From Filosporella fistucella (lineage: Eukaryota; Ascomycota; Leotiomycetes; Helotiales): a stretch of DNA of 64,000 nucleotides. The translations under genes were made by a program, and so were the position numbers. Shown one piece after another: positions 10,909 to 20,900 of this stretch; the stretch's first letter is position 1, and every line of letters starts with the position of its first letter. The notes beneath the pieces were generated by a model. The model ran no database searches. It saw only the letters and a list, made by a program, of their open reading frames with translations, and was not told the origin of the DNA. The stretch is taken from contig JAQJZZ010000018.1 of assembly GCA_030077755.1 (NCBI GenBank), positions 2,294,001 to 2,358,000 on the forward strand. Reading direction: 5' to 3'.

Positions 10909-12807
10909 TCACTCCTGTTCAGTAATCTCCAACCCCGCAACCACATCGAAAAATGAGTCCGCCAGATAACCTCCTCGGGAAGTCGGCTTTCCATGCTTGT
11001 CCGTAGCCATGTTTGCAATTGCTGGCGCCGCAACATCTCTCATGTACCCAGCTATTCCATCTTTCTTGAACTTTTCTGCAAACTCCTTGGCATGCAAGCT
11101 GAGCCCTTGCGTCGCCCAAATCGGCTGTACCTGCCAAACGATTCCCATCTTCGCAATATCTGCCGGAAATGACTCAAGCTCTTCGGCGGTGTAGCCTGCC
11201 TTGATAAAGTCGTACGCTCCTGTATAACCAAATGCAAAGAGACGATCAGGGTACACTTCTCTGACTGCAGTGTGGAAATCATGCATGTCTTTCTTATCTA
11301 TAGATTGAATGTCAGCTGCGTTCGCCTGGTGTGGCAAATTCTTGTCACAAAGTGAAAGAGGAAAACATATATATATGCTATTTTCGAGTAGGGACCGAAA
11401 CTGACTTACTCGGTTTATCTGCATGCAAGATTAGCTTGGGATATAGCAGTCGAGATGTTTCAGTCTTCTCTTACCTTGCCGACTCCACGTTACATCTCCC
11501 AACGGAGCCGCCAAAACGCATCGATCGATTACTGCTTTAGTAGACCACTGCCACATGTATTGTCCGAGTGGTGTTCTAGGAAGCTCCCAATCAAATATGA
11601 TGTCTTGGCTAAGGATTCGTTTCGCGATCGATCTTCTCTCTTGTAAAGATAGCACTTTCTCCGCGACTTCGGTGATGTACAAGTCGTATTCTTCGCTTGA
11701 CGCAACGGTTTTGACAGCATCATCGAAGGTCATCAGGCCAGCCGAGGCTTTCCACTCAGCTTTTACTTCCAGATAGCTCTTTCCAGACTCTTTCCCAGCT
11801 TCGATTGCTTTCAAGAATGACTCAACTGGCTTGGTTGCTCCTAAAACGTATGGATGATCTCGAGGATCAAGCACACTAGGACCTCACATCAGACTGTCTG
11901 AACTGTCAAAACATTCTTGTTCTTTCGCTTACCTAGTTATGAACTCGGCTTGATCACTATCACATCGACAAAGCAGCATCGTATCAGCACTACCCAAGTA
12001 TATCAGCACTTCACCATTTCGGCGGTTTCGATAGCCACAGACCCCATGATATCGAACGTCATCCTGACTGTCGTCAATCTCGACAAATACTCCGATGTTG
12101 GCACGATTGTTCGGCCTTCCCCATTGGTGAACTTCTTCATACCCATAACCAGATCGTCGATATGAATCATAGCCACGCCAGCTTCCACGAAGCTTCTTGT
12201 GAGCTTCATGCATCCTGTAAGAGTTCCAAATCCCATGTCTGCATCGGCAACGATGGGTAGCATGTAGTCGTAGCACTCTAGCGATTCACGATCCTTTTCG
12301 CTGTAGCGCATTCGTAGTTGAGTCTGGCGCTGATCGTGGAATAGCTGGGTGTTGAATAACCGCTTTACAACAGATGGGACCAAGTCGGCGGGGTAATCAG
12401 CATGATCTTCTCCTGGCCATGCAGCTTGGGAAAGTCCACATAGTGCGCCGGACACATAGACTGTTTGCACTGCGAACGAGGTTCAGAGAAGTCTTTATGC
12501 ACTATCTTGTGTATTACTCACTCGTTTTCGCCATCTCTTTCACAATTAGTGGCTCTGTCGTTCCGAATGTCAATTCATATGTCCCTTTGGCTTTGTGCTC
12601 GTTAAGGAGTCGCCATAGTTTCCTTCCTTGGACACTCGACGGATAATCAATCTTGAAGCCAACATTTCGAAGTGCTGCAATAGACTTGGCAGTGTACGGC
12701 CGCTTGATGTGCTTCTGTCGGTCGGTTTGCCACCAGCTCTCAATCTCTTTCACCTCCGCTTCAAACGCAGCACTTTCGGCCTTGACGTCTTCCCACTTTT
12801 GAGACAT
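10909..12807 (-). CDS. Isocitrate lyase superfamily protein lacking the catalytic KKCGH loop
   Basis: A member of the ICL/PEP-mutase superfamily, which cleaves or forms C-C bonds of 2-hydroxy-acids using Mg. Six exons were resolved: 12522-12807, 12043-12469, 11933-11989, 11475-11875, 11410-11418 (9 nt) and 10909-11297. They total 1569 nt, 522 residues. Family blocks in order: TVYVSGALCG, LFNTQLFHDQRQ, the metal-site block PIVADADMGFGTLTG, FVEAGVAMIHIDD, VPTSEYLSRL, LLCRCDSDQAEF, LDPRDHPYVLGAT and ELPRTPLGQYMW. In true ICL the IHIED block is followed by the loop KKCGH with the catalytic Cys. Here it reads MKKFTNGEG, so the Cys and His are gone. The SPSFNW substrate-binding block is replaced by YTGAYDF. 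Ordinary ICL or methylisocitrate lyase activity is therefore unlikely, while the Mg-binding Asp residues remain. It is transcribed away from the aminotransferase and towards the Zn2Cys6 gene. Confidence 0.85.
11410..11418 (-). other. 9-nt in-frame microexon of the ICL-like gene
   Basis: On the minus strand the 9 nt lie between an acceptor ending GCATGCAG and a donor GTAAGT. The flanking introns are 11419-11474 (56 nt) and 11298-11409 (112 nt, GCTGAC branch-like site). It adds three residues to the junction and restores both the length and the Pro of the W-x5-P segment found in isocitrate lyases. Skipping keeps the frame, so both isoforms are possible. Confidence 0.6.
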
Positions 12808-13261
12808 AATCTGGACTTTGGATTGATAGCACTTGGATAGTGATGAAGGAAGACTAAGCTTTATTTGTTTCAGGATAAATTACCCAGACACTCGAAAGGT
12901 GGGATTCAACATTCATCTCTGCTTTCCCAGGACCGAAGAACGGCAAATTCTGCCATACAGCTCCGTTGAATCCAAGAATCCTCGGAATCGATATTACCGA
13001 TGGCCAATCTTGACTTCTGCTATCATGATCATTTTCGTCAAGATCAGTCCCCAGAATATCAGATAGGCTTCTATCGCAGTGTCCCTGCAGCGCCCGGACG
13101 CTCATCCCTAGCGTCCGATGATAGGGTTCCACCACTGTAAAGTGGGCGTTACCCCGCCGGACAGTAACGGCCAACGCCGCCAGATATTTCTGGCAGATAG
13201 CACTTCAATCAGTCTGTTCAGGAGTTGGCAGTTATTGTCTTTTCTCGGCCAATTTTTGATC
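12808..13261. promoter_or_regulatory. Shared upstream region of the ICL-like and aminotransferase genes
   Basis: 454 bp separate the two divergent start codons. At 13158-13170 there is a direct CGG-N7-CGG pair, about 90 bp before the aminotransferase start, of the type bound by Zn2Cys6 dimers. The motif is short and could be chance. Co-regulation by the adjacent Zn2Cys6 protein is inference. Confidence 0.35.
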
Positions 13262-14728
13262 ATGGGTAGTATTGCTATTGAACCTTCAGCCAAGGCACTC
13301 ATAAATCTTCAGCTTGGGTGGCCTTCACCACGACTTTTCGCAGCCAGCGGACTTCTTAGTGGTGCCAGCGAAATCCTCAGTTCAGAATCCGAAACAGCTG
13401 CAGCTTTAGTATATGGACCACATGTTGGACATCCTCCTCTTCGCCAGAGTGTTGCTCAATGGCTTTCGACAGTCTACTTGAGACACATCACTTCGGAAAG
13501 GATATGTATCAGTAATGGAGCATCAGCAAATCTCTCCAACATTTTGCTGAAGTTTACGGATCCTCTGTACACTCGCAAGATATTCATGGTAGAGCCGACA
13601 TATTTTCTCGCATGCCCCATCTTTGAAGATAATGGATACATGGGAAAACTGAAGGGAATTCCTGAAGGCCATGATGACGGGCTGGACATTGACTTTCTCC
13701 GTCGAGAACTGGAAGCTGCGGAACAGGCTGCAGTGAAGCACGCCAAAGCGAATGATACTCCAGATGCTCCGACTCTGAAGGTTGGTAAAAGTTACCCGAA
13801 GATTTTCAAATACATCATATATATTGTGCCCACCTTCTCCAATCCCAGTGGCAAGACGCTTTCACTTGAAATGCGAAAAGCACTAGTCAGCCTTTCAAGG
13901 GAATACGACGCGCTGGTAATTTCAGACGATGTATATGACTTCTTGTCATGGCCAGAAGACCCAGCTGCTCCCATCAATGCAGTCGCTGAAATCCCGCCTC
14001 GGCTTGTAGATATCGACCGCGAAATGCCTGGTTGCAGCATGTTTGGGAATACCATTAGCAATGGCTCGTTTTCCAAGGTCATTGGACCAGGCGTTCGAGT
14101 TGGTTGGTCCGAATGCACACCATATTTTGCAAAATATTTGGGTGAAGTGTATGTTTCTATCCCTCGCTATCTTGTTCAAGCACCCACTAACATCCGCATT
14201 AGAGGCTCTTCAAGTTCAGGCGGTGCGCCATCCCATCTAACATCCACATTTGTGGATAAAATGCTTCGAAGCGGACAACTCCAGTCTCATATCAAAGACA
14301 CCCTCATTCCAACCTACCGCAGCCGTTTCTACGTCCTCATGTCCTCAATTACCACACTCCTCCTTCCCCTTGGCGTGGCCATCGAATCCAGCACCTCATC
14401 CACAACCGCCACAGCAGGCGGTTTTTTCACATACCTCCGTCTTCCCTCCGATTTACCGGCCGCAAAAATCATCGCAGCATACGCTCTGCAACATAAACAG
14501 CTACGAATTGCGTTTGGACATATGTTCACTGTCTATGGTGATGAGAGTAGTGTTGTAAGAGCAGAAGAAGAAGGTGGTTTCGCGAGATGTGCCAGACTTT
14601 GTTGGGCGTGGCATGAGGAAAGGGAAATAAAGGAGGGTGTTGAGAGATTAAAGGAGTCTATTATGGAGGTTAGAGAAATGGTAGAAAGGGGGGAGAGTGT
14701 GGGCAAAGAGGAGATTGGGATTAGATGA
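13262..14728 (+). CDS. PLP-dependent class I/II aminotransferase
   Basis: A fold-type I PLP enzyme, probably cytosolic, transferring the amino group of an unknown amino acid. The single exon encodes 488 residues from the ATG at 13262 (MGSIAIEPSAKAL). The frame is open further upstream, but only this start gives the usual N-terminus running into INLQLGWPSPRLF. Visible motifs are YGPHVGHPPLR near residue 60, PTYFLACPIF, PTFSNPSGKTLS with the Asn that contacts the cofactor, SDDVYDFL with the conserved Asp and Tyr, and the PLP-lysine motif SFSKVIGPGVRVGW. A C-terminal block with LRIAFGHMF carries the probable carboxylate-binding Arg. The overall pattern resembles YER152C/2-aminoadipate-aminotransferase-like fungal proteins. 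It is head-to-head with the ICL-like enzyme, suggesting a shared pathway that I cannot name. Confidence 0.87.
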   Translation: MGSIAIEPSAKALINLQLGWPSPRLFAASGLLSGASEILSSESETAAALVYGPHVGHPPLRQSVAQWLSTVYLRHITSERICISNGASANLSNILLKFTDPLYTRKIFMVEPTYFLACPIFEDNGYMGKLKGIPEGHDDGLDIDFLRRELEAAEQAAVKHAKANDTPDAPTLKVGKSYPKIFKYIIYIVPTFSNPSGKTLSLEMRKALVSLSREYDALVISDDVYDFLSWPEDPAAPINAVAEIPPRLVDIDREMPGCSMFGNTISNGSFSKVIGPGVRVGWSECTPYFAKYLGEVYVSIPRYLVQAPTNIRIRGSSSSGGAPSHLTSTFVDKMLRSGQLQSHIKDTLIPTYRSRFYVLMSSITTLLLPLGVAIESSTSSTTATAGGFFTYLRLPSDLPAAKIIAAYALQHKQLRIAFGHMFTVYGDESSVVRAEEEGGFARCARLCWAWHEEREIKEGVERLKESIMEVREMVERGESVGKEEIGIR

Positions 14729-14848
14729 GCTGTTGGAAGTTTCCTGAAATATAAAAATCGTCAAACTGTAGTATTCCTCATGTCAACCATTGAATGGTGA
14801 CCTATAAACTTATCTTATCCTCCCCGCCTCCATCCCCTCCCAGTTTCT

Positions 14849-15154
14849 CTATACATCACCAACGAACCCCTCCCCCCTCCTCCCCGCCTCCAAGACCCCA
14901 GAATCAACAAACATAGGTACTTCCTCCACACACTCCTCAAACCTGATAAACACCGTCTCCTCTCCTCCCGCCACAAACCTACTCTCAATCTTCTTCCTCC
15001 TCGCCCCAGGAAACTGATTTGAAACCGTGTTATCTGCTGGAGAAGACACAGCACCGATTGTAACCCGGCATCCCCATGCGTTATGACCCCATTTATTACG
15101 ATACCAGATGTTGAAATTGTATGGTTGAGGGAGATGGTTTAATAGAGGGTTCAT
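14849..15154 (-). CDS. Possible small hypothetical protein
   Basis: An uninterrupted 101-codon frame starting MNPLLNHLPQPYNFNIWYRNKWG, with an aromatic-rich first half and a charged second half containing a basic GARRKK stretch. No signal peptide, membrane segment or known domain is visible. It lies 3' to 3' with the aminotransferase gene. An overlapping frame on the same strand (14815-15054) makes a chance ORF possible. Confidence 0.3.
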   Translation of the reverse strand: MNPLLNHLPQPYNFNIWYRNKWGHNAWGCRVTIGAVSSPADNTVSNQFPGARRKKIESRFVAGGEETVFIRFEECVEEVPMFVDSGVLEAGRRGEGFVGDV

Positions 15155-15940
15155 ATTGTGATTCCTGATGGGGATCAGAGGGAGAGGGAGAGGAATATTT
15201 GAGGGGGGTATTAGGTTTTAGGTGTTAGGTTTTATATATTGACCCCGCGCCCGAAAAGGTATGGGAGAATGGTGTATGCTAGGGTAGAAGAGAGGAGAGG
15301 GAGGAGATTGAGAGAGTGCATTTTCGAGATCGTGGTAGATTGCACCCAAAACTGGATTGTAAATGCGAAGATCAAAAAGTGGGAAATATATTAAAAGATG
15401 GGTTTCTGGAAAGAAATTATATGCGATCATAATGCCAAGTACTTAATTACCATATATTGCCTAATTAATTTGTTATCCCTTTTTTTCTTTGGATCTAGGT
15501 TCTGGGGCAAAGAAATCATTGGCGTAAATATGCCAAAGTAGATGTTTGTCCCGTGAGGATTATGTCGAAGTTGAAACGTTCTCTGCTGCCAGCAGAGAAC
15601 TACTCTTGGATCGAGAGAAAGAAAACTTGGTCGAGGTGCATCTTATTTCTCAAATTTACTTCGTTTTGTGAAAAATGTGTTTGAATTGGTGGAGAGGTCT
15701 TGGATAGGTAGGATACAGGTGAAGGGGATAAAAGGAGGCGTTTTATGGCTTGGCGAGGGGTATTGGTAGGGTATCTAGGATGACTATATTTTCTGGATGT
15801 TCTTCGAAATGATTAAATTGTTCAATCGTTTCTCACACAGACCTTGATTATGATTCCTCTATACATCTTCCACACCCCTCCTCTAGTCATGAATAGCATC
15901 TCCCATCTCTCCCAAAAAATGTAACATCCCATTAACAACA
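15155..15940. other. Intergenic, no gene seen
   Basis: AT-rich and without supported frames. The right part is the 3' flank of the transporter gene. Confidence 0.5.
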
Positions 15941-17902
15941 CTACAAAATCTCAGAACTAGCTCTCACAACAGCCCCATCTACATCTAAATTCCTCTTCTC
16001 ATCTACAATCACCTCCTTATTCTCTGCTACCGGCTGTTGACTCTCCGCCTCAGCTTCCTGGCGTAATTGTCGTTTGTGGAGATAATCAGCGACCACTATA
16101 TATTATTAGTACTTCACAGCTATTGAGATATTTATATATAGAGAACTTACTGATAAGAATCACAGCCATCAGTGCAAAAGCTAAAATAGATGGAAAACCA
16201 CGGGGGAATTTCGGGCCTGTGGTTTGAGGGAAGATGAGGATGGGGAGGAAAGAATCTGGGAGAATTAGTATTTTGCTTGTAAAAAGAGGTTACGTTGGGG
16301 AGGGAGGGAAGAACATACTGGTAGCATAAAAAATCCCATTCATACTACTAATAGTCAGTGCTCTCTCCTGCGCATTCCCATTATTAATCTCATTCGCCCA
16401 GGTCCATGTAACAGCAGTAACATAGCCTCCAGCCACAAAGAAGAAAGCGACCACTTTCGGGATATCAGACTCAGGCCATGCTGTCAGAATCGCAGAGCCG
16501 ACTACGGTGGTTGTGAGTAAAGGACCAACCATCCACCATTTCCGGTTTCCTGTTAGGTCGGAACCGAAGCCCCAGGCGAAATCAGTTACCATGGACACGA
16601 GGTTTGCGCAGGCGGGGATGATATTTCGTTGGGTTACGGTGTAGCCTTCTGCCTTGAGGTAGATGGCGAAATAGTTATTTGCTTGGCAGGAATTTCCGTA
16701 CTTTTAGTTATCAGAATATGCTTGAATGTAACGTAAGTTGGGGGAACTTACGAAAATATACATCAGTACCAAAACCCACCATCTCCAGCTTCCAAACATG
16801 CGTTTTATAAGCTTCAAATCCATGATTCCAGTCACTTCTGCTTTTCCAGATCGAGCGGCTCGCTCGATGGCCATTTGTTTATCGGCTTCGGTTAGGTACC
16901 ATGCTTTAGTGTTATGTGGGTAATCAGGGAGAAGCCACCAAACCGATATTGCGACGGGGAGGGACATGCAGCCGCATACTTTGTCTATATCAGCAATAGA
17001 TTTCGAGATCGTTGAGATGGTACTTACCAATATACAACCATCTCCAACCAGCTAGACCAAGATGTCCATTAAGAGACTTATGGATACCAGCTTGCAAGAA
17101 ACCACTTGTAGCTTGACCAAAGAATCCTGTAATATGCCAAATAGCAACCCGTTTCGCCAGTTCTGTCTTTGTATACCAACATCCGAGTAAGAAGATGATA
17201 ATAGGTGAGAATCCGGATTCGAAAAGTCCGACCATGAAGCGGAAAGCATACATTTGATTACTGTTCTGAGCAGCGGCTTGAGCGAAAGTGAAGATTGTCC
17301 AGCCGATTTCACAGGTTATGATGCAATAGCGAGGCGTGACTTTCAGAGCAATGATGTTAGAGGGTATTTGCATGATTGCAAAGGCGATGGTGTAGCACAC
17401 TGTATTTGTTAGATGGGATGTTTGAAGAAGGTTTTGTACGCACTCAACATGTAAGTGTATTCATTTCCCTTGATGTTCAAATCCTCTTTCATCCCACTGA
17501 CGTCTGTGTCGAAGGTTAGCTTGTTCTCTGGCCCCGGAAAGGCAAATCTTACAAGCATTGCTGAGGTTGCTCTGATCGATGTATTTCATCCACTATGTCC
17601 TATATTAGTTTAACTTCCAATGCTTCATTCTCTCTTTCTGCTCACCCAGCCTAGGGTAGCACACGGTAGAATCCCGAAATCGAGTTTTCGGATAAAAGCT
17701 CTTTCCTATTGTATATTTAGTTATTGTTCCAGGAGATCGGAGTGGTACGTACTTCAGGACTTTTCAAATGCTGATCAGCATCCCACAGATGATAGAGAAG
17801 TTTCTTCCCAAAGGAAACTTTAGGTGCCTCCACAACACCAATATTGGATTCTGATCCTGTAGATGCAGCATCAACCACATGGGCCATCTTTTCTGATGCC
17901 AT
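15941..17902 (-). CDS. MFS transporter, anion:cation symporter (Seo1/Fen2/Dal5-like) family
   Basis: A plasma-membrane permease of the ACS family, which imports organic anions such as vitamins, allantoate or sugar acids. Exons start at MASEKMAHVV (17902; an alternative in-frame ATG lies at 17929). Splicing at about 17746 and 17640 gives ERAFIRKLDFGILP then MKYIDQSNLSNA, joined to YVSGMKEDLNIKGNEYTYM, the hallmark TM1-TM2 sequence of this family. Later exons carry the GLFESGFSPIIIFLLGCWYT region, WRWLYI, the loop sequence WWLLPDYPHNTKAWYLTEAD and several further hydrophobic helices. The C-terminus is charged (QLRQEAEAESQQ) and ends at the TAG at 15941. At least six introns are present, and 3' exon borders are approximate. 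It is divergent from the HpaI-like gene, so uptake plus aldol cleavage of the same acid is plausible but inferred. Confidence 0.82.
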
Positions 17903-18356
17903 CTCGTTGTTTGACCAAATAAAAAACAAATCAAAGACGGTAATTCGCGCAGCTAATTGGAAGACAGAGAATCAACAACAAATAAAAAGCTAAAACCTAG
18001 CGACACTTATAGGGCATATATGTGCCCATGGTCCCCTGAACTTGGCATTGCAACAACAATAACAACCACTATCGACTCTGTAGGGAACTCTCCGCGCACG
18101 AGCAAATTCTGTATCTGATATCTGTTGATTGCTGGGAAATCTGCGCTTCGGCGTTGAAAGTGGGATGCTGCCCGACGATAACGGGCCATGTCCGAAATTA
18201 CCCCATCTTTCGCACCGATGGAGTCCGAAGAATTTTGTCTTTGAAAGAATCGAAAAATATAGCTTGACCAATGTTCTATCGTAGACTTTATCTTGCCTTG
18301 TATCTATTCGAAAATTGCTGATTTCGTCGCGAAAAAAAAACCACCTTCACTTCACG
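17903..18356. promoter_or_regulatory. Divergent upstream region of transporter and HpaI-like gene
   Basis: 454 bp between the two start codons, with no supported gene. Head-to-head placement suggests coordinated expression. No specific binding site was identified. Confidence 0.35.
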
Positions 18357-19598
18357 ATGACTTCTTCACCAAGCGAGCAAATCGCTCTCGCGCGCGAGTT
18401 ATGTCGCCCTAATCTAGTAAAACATACGATGCTTGAGAATAAACTCGCTCATTCATTCGGAATTCGTGTCGCTTTCTCGACGGAAATGCCACTTGTTGCG
18501 AAGAGAGCGGGGTATCAGGCTGTGCTGATGAATTTGGAGCATATGGCGATGAGCATGGAAACCATGAAGGATATAGCGGTTTCGTGTTTGAATGTTGGGT
18601 TAGTCTACAGGATTTTTTCAAAGTCTGAATGAAGAGGCCGAAATTGCCAGCTCAATTGTCCTGGTGTTGTGAGAAACGCCGAGAGGCATGAAAAATATGT
18701 CAATCAACAGATTGGTAGCAGTACGACTTGGGAGAATCGGGCTGACTTGAAACTCAAAGAATCACTCCTATGGTAGTTGTCCCGACATGTGCACCTGAAT
18801 GGATTTCTCGCTGCCTCGATTCCGGTGCTCAAGCTATCATCGTTCCTCATGTCAATACCGTCGAGCAAGCGAAGATGTGCGTAAATGCATCCAAATTCCC
18901 TCCGCTAGTCAGTAATGCGGTCTCAATCTGGTCTGCATCTTGCTAATTCGACAAAGGGACATCGTTCGGTAACAATGGTGACTGCAATGACACAATATAC
19001 GACGGACCTTTCATATGCTGCGATTGCAGAAGTAGTGAATGCCGAGGTAATGATAATGCCGATGATTGAGACACAGGAAGGTGTTGAGAATGTGGAGTGA
19101 GTATTATAGAATAATTCACTAGCTTCTGTGGAGCAGAACGCTGATTCATTTTCAAGAGCAATTGCAGCAGTCTCAGGAATCGATGCTCTCTTAATTGGCT
19201 GTGCGGATCTAAGCATGGAGTAAGAGCATAAATAGCCAGTAGGGTGCAATTGCTAAGCTCAAGTACAGACTCGGCATCCCAGGACAATACGACAATCCAC
19301 TATTCAGAACGACAGTAGATAAAATCGCAAAGGCTGCTGAGAAAGCAAGTGTTGATGGAAGGAAAGTTTTCATCGGACTTGGAGGCTTGGAACCAAGACC
19401 TGATTTATTAGAGGAATTCGCAAAGAAGTATTCGGCTGTGAGGTAGGTTCCTCCATTTCACGTCTAGATTCTGGAGCTATGAAAGACTAACAGAATTTTT
19501 CGAATAGGTTTGCAATGGCTGGAAGAGACCTAGCTCTTTTACTTGCTGGGATGAAGAAACAAGCCACAGCCATGAACGAGATATCGACACGACTATAG
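18357..19598 (+). CDS. HpcH/HpaI aldolase-like protein
   Basis: Class II pyruvate-aldolase superfamily (HpaI/2-keto-3-deoxy-acid aldolase type). Six exons: 18357-18598, 18760-18907, 18957-19096, 19157-19219, 19269-19442 and 19508-19598. They sum to 858 nt, 285 residues, close to the family's usual 250-290. Motifs in order: the LEHMAMS block with the catalytic-base His, SRCLDSGAQAIIVPHVNT, the metal-ligand Glu in PMIETQEGVENV, and the ligand Asp in LLIGCADLSMELGIPGQYDNP. The strand that in HpaI carries the pyruvate-binding Arg (VRP) reads MVVVPTCAPEW here, with Val in its place. Either the substrate has changed or catalysis is altered. It is divergent from an ACS-family transporter. The first intron is 161 nt, long for this window. 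Confidence 0.85.
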
Positions 19599-20900
19599 AG
19601 GAGACACCACTCAAGAGGCATACGGAGAGAACGTGAAAGCGCAAGTTGAAGCATCAAATGAAATAAGTCAAAAAGTCAAGGGGCCATGATGAAGCGCCCT
19701 CGACGCAGGCGAGATACTTGATTGAACTGGATAGCAAACACAGCTAGGATGAAGACTAGCAAAGAAAACGGTCATCTGATACAGAGAAGAGATTCGACAG
19801 TAGCTCGCAACATCAAATTTTCAGAAATATCATAATATTCCATCTTCAAGAAACTCGAACGAGTGATGAAGTACATAATTTTCTACCGCTTTGTCCCTAA
19901 CAGAGACAACTAACGCAGTCTCACTTGATCACGGGTCATGATCCAGCTTCCAATTCCAGAGTGCTTCGAAGGTATCTGCAATTCATAGGAGCTCTTAACG
20001 ATAGACTCTTTTCAAAAAGTGTGATCTCAGATCAAGGATCAAGCCGAGTATAGCCAACATATGTAGAATAGGGAGTACAGAGTACAATCATAGCCTTGCG
20101 TAAGTCTGAAGACTGGAAGAACTGTAAAGTTGTCCGATGGTAAACAGGGATCGAGGTACAAAGTATTCTGAAATGGTACATAGCCACTTGGCGCGCGTAA
20201 TCTGGATTATTGTATCCTTCCTGGCTTCAAAGGCGCCGGCATTGAAGTTTTTCGCAGACGCTGAAGGTCGAAGGACTTCAAGAGTCGTGATATCCAAAAT
20301 CCCGAACGAATAAATCTCGGTTACGCCTCGGGATATTTTTCATGTGTATGATAGGTACCTTTTCCCCTTCACACTCACCGACAATTCAAGCATACTCTCT
20401 CCCCTGCTTAAACCCAGAATAAAGCAAACCTCCAATATCGCAAATCCCACTTCTCCAACTCAATATACTCACCCTCGAATCCGCCGATCTATTCCCCACT
20501 TCGCTTCCAACGCCGTCAAAAATCTGCCCTGCGGTCCGCCCCGCACGGCACGGAGGACCCTGCACCCTCTCCAAAAACACAGTGGCTGGGTTCGTTTAAG
20601 CGCCAACCCCTCCACATTCAGCACCCCAAGACTGAAACGGGGACTATGGGCTGCAGCCACATGTGGTTTTGGGCACATTTGATAGTTTGGTTATGCAGTT
20701 GTTGTACATCTGTTACTGTTTTGGGTTACCTGTATGTTGGTTATATTGATTGATATATGAGTTGAGAGAGCCTTGAGGGGCTGAAAACTTTGAAAAGGAG
20801 GGAGAGAGTCTCGAGAGTATATATTTGAATATTTGTTTTTGAGAACGGAGGTTGAGAGTTGAGATTCAAGCTTGATTCTATCTATACTCAGGTTTTAAAA
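19599..20900. other. 1.3 kb intergenic, no supported gene
   Basis: Contains a 112-codon plus frame (20344-20682) overlapped by minus-strand frames, all without recognisable features. It probably holds the 3' flank of the aldolase-like gene and the promoter of the GRF protein. Confidence 0.45.

Noticed and set aside
11990..12042. Frameshift in the ICL-like gene at the end of the DIMG block
   Set aside because: A 53-nt intron (GTCTGT...GGTAG) restores both frame and family alignment (DIMG to ADTMLLCRCD), so it is an intron and not a mutation.
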